A DNA stretch of 64,000 nt from Alphaproteobacteria bacterium UBA3650 (GTDB lineage: Bacteria; Pseudomonadota; Alphaproteobacteria; CAAHEQ01; UBA3637): positions 5,937-69,936 of the forward strand of contig DFKH01000083.1 of assembly GCA_002373815.1 (NCBI GenBank), in the 5' to 3' direction. A program made the translations under genes and the position numbers. The notes beneath the pieces are model-generated. The model was given only the letters and a program-made list of their open reading frames with translations, was not told the DNA's origin and made no database searches. Of the stretch, positions 63,480 through 64,000 are shown in pieces; positions within the stretch are counted from its first letter, which is position 1, and each line of letters begins with the position of its first letter.

Positions 63480-64000
63480 TTATTTCTTCACTTCTTCATA
63501 GTCGGCATCAACCACTTCTTCATCAGATTTTGGTTGTTCCGTACCGGCTTCAGCACCTGCTCTGGCCGCCGCATCGGCACCACCTTGGGCTGCTTGAGCT
63601 GCTTTATACATGGCTTCACCCATCTTCATGCTGGCGTTTTGAAGGGCTTCTGTCTTTTCCTTGATACGTGCGGTATCATTAGCTTCAGAGGCTTCTTTTA
63701 ATTCCTTCACGCAAGCTTCAATGGCATCTTTATCGGCCTGCTGAATCTTATCACCATTTTCTTTCAGCATTTTTTCTGTACTAGCAATCAAAGCATCCGC
63801 ATGGTTCTTCGCATCAGCCGCCTCTTTGAACTTTTTGTCCTCTTCAGCATGAGCTTCAGCGTCTTTCACCATCTTTTCAATATCGGCGTCTGACAAACCG
63901 CCCGAAGATTGAATACGGATAGATTGTTCTTTACCTGTTGCTTTATCTTTGGCCGACACATTCACGATACCGTTGGCGTCAATATCAAAGCTGACTTCAA
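63480..64000 (-). CDS. dnaK: Chaperone DnaK, C-terminal part (runs off the window)
   Basis: The visible 173 residues cover the end of the substrate-binding beta domain ([25 protein letters not shown]) and the helical lid, ending in the conserved [13 protein letters not shown]. The 5' part lies beyond 64000. The gene precedes dnaJ in the classical order. Confidence 0.97.
   Translation of the reverse strand, partial: EVSFDIDANGIVNVSAKDKATGKEQSIRIQSSGGLSDADIEKMVKDAEAHAEEDKKFKEAADAKNHADALIASTEKMLKENGDKIQQADKDAIEACVKELKEASEANDTARIKEKTEALQNASMKMGEAMYKAAQAAQGGADAAARAGAEAGTEQPKSDEEVVDADYEEVKK

Overview
The window is a gene-dense, low-GC chromosome segment from an alphaproteobacterium. Four markers point there: a GapR/DUF2312 nucleoid protein (22815-23069), a DUF1013/TrcR-type regulator (23089-23616), a DivK-like single-domain receiver (23694-24056) and the DUF2066-PerM-Hda-FtsK-LolA cluster (9614-15184). 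A Na+-pumping oxaloacetate decarboxylase next to a GTP-type PEP carboxykinase suggests a fermentative, probably anaerobic life. Secreted serpin, Cys-rich and transglutaminase-like proteins would fit a host-associated (for example gut) lineage. The taxonomic and lifestyle statements are inferences.

Layout. Positions 1-4560 look like an integrated mobile element or part of one: a tyrosine integrase, a 152-residue HUH-type Rep endonuclease with textbook motifs, and a DnaB-like RecA-fold protein that has lost its P-loop. They sit beside an intact tRNA-Thr(CGT) and an inverted 46-bp copy of its 3' half. An agmatine deiminase and an orphan protein lie on the left. A perfect 22-bp motif sits exactly 18 nt upstream of the -10 hexamers of two divergent genes of this region.

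Positions 4556-16484 hold envelope genes (LpxL-like acyltransferase, lpxK, waaA, lpxC), cell division and lipoprotein transport genes (ftsK, lolA, hda) and a permease. Positions 16584-26166 carry a degenerate aspartate-semialdehyde dehydrogenase relative, an M23 peptidase, a substrate-binding protein/histidine kinase pair, an outer-membrane barrel, the cell-cycle regulators, two tandem transglutaminase-like proteins and a cold-shock gene. Positions 26219-31150 contain a 25-residue Cys-Gly peptide gene, an ELM1-family protein, tRNA-Arg(CCG), tRNA-Gln(TTG), acpS, a RelA/SpoT enzyme and rpoZ.

Positions 31303-40574 run rightward: metG, a dihydroorotate dehydrogenase relative with a substituted catalytic Ser, kdsB, a three-domain HATPase-REC-PP2C protein, rsmE, an orphan, an M16 peptidase and rnhB. 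Positions 40575-54470 include a 1063-residue protein that is about 10% cysteine, oadB - M16 peptidase - oadA - oadG, a membrane-anchored lysozyme-like protein, GTP-PEPCK, a double-NYN protein and rho. Positions 54553-64000 hold a serpin, lgt, DUF2062, pgeF, a GalU-like enzyme, an orphan prepilin, a CCA-adding-type nucleotidyltransferase, RNase D, a Fic protein, dnaJ and the 3' part of dnaK.

Promoters with TTGACA-like / TATAAT-like boxes and 16-18 bp spacers are readable in many gaps. In at least five of them the -10 box ends 6-7 nt before the ATG, which predicts leaderless mRNAs.
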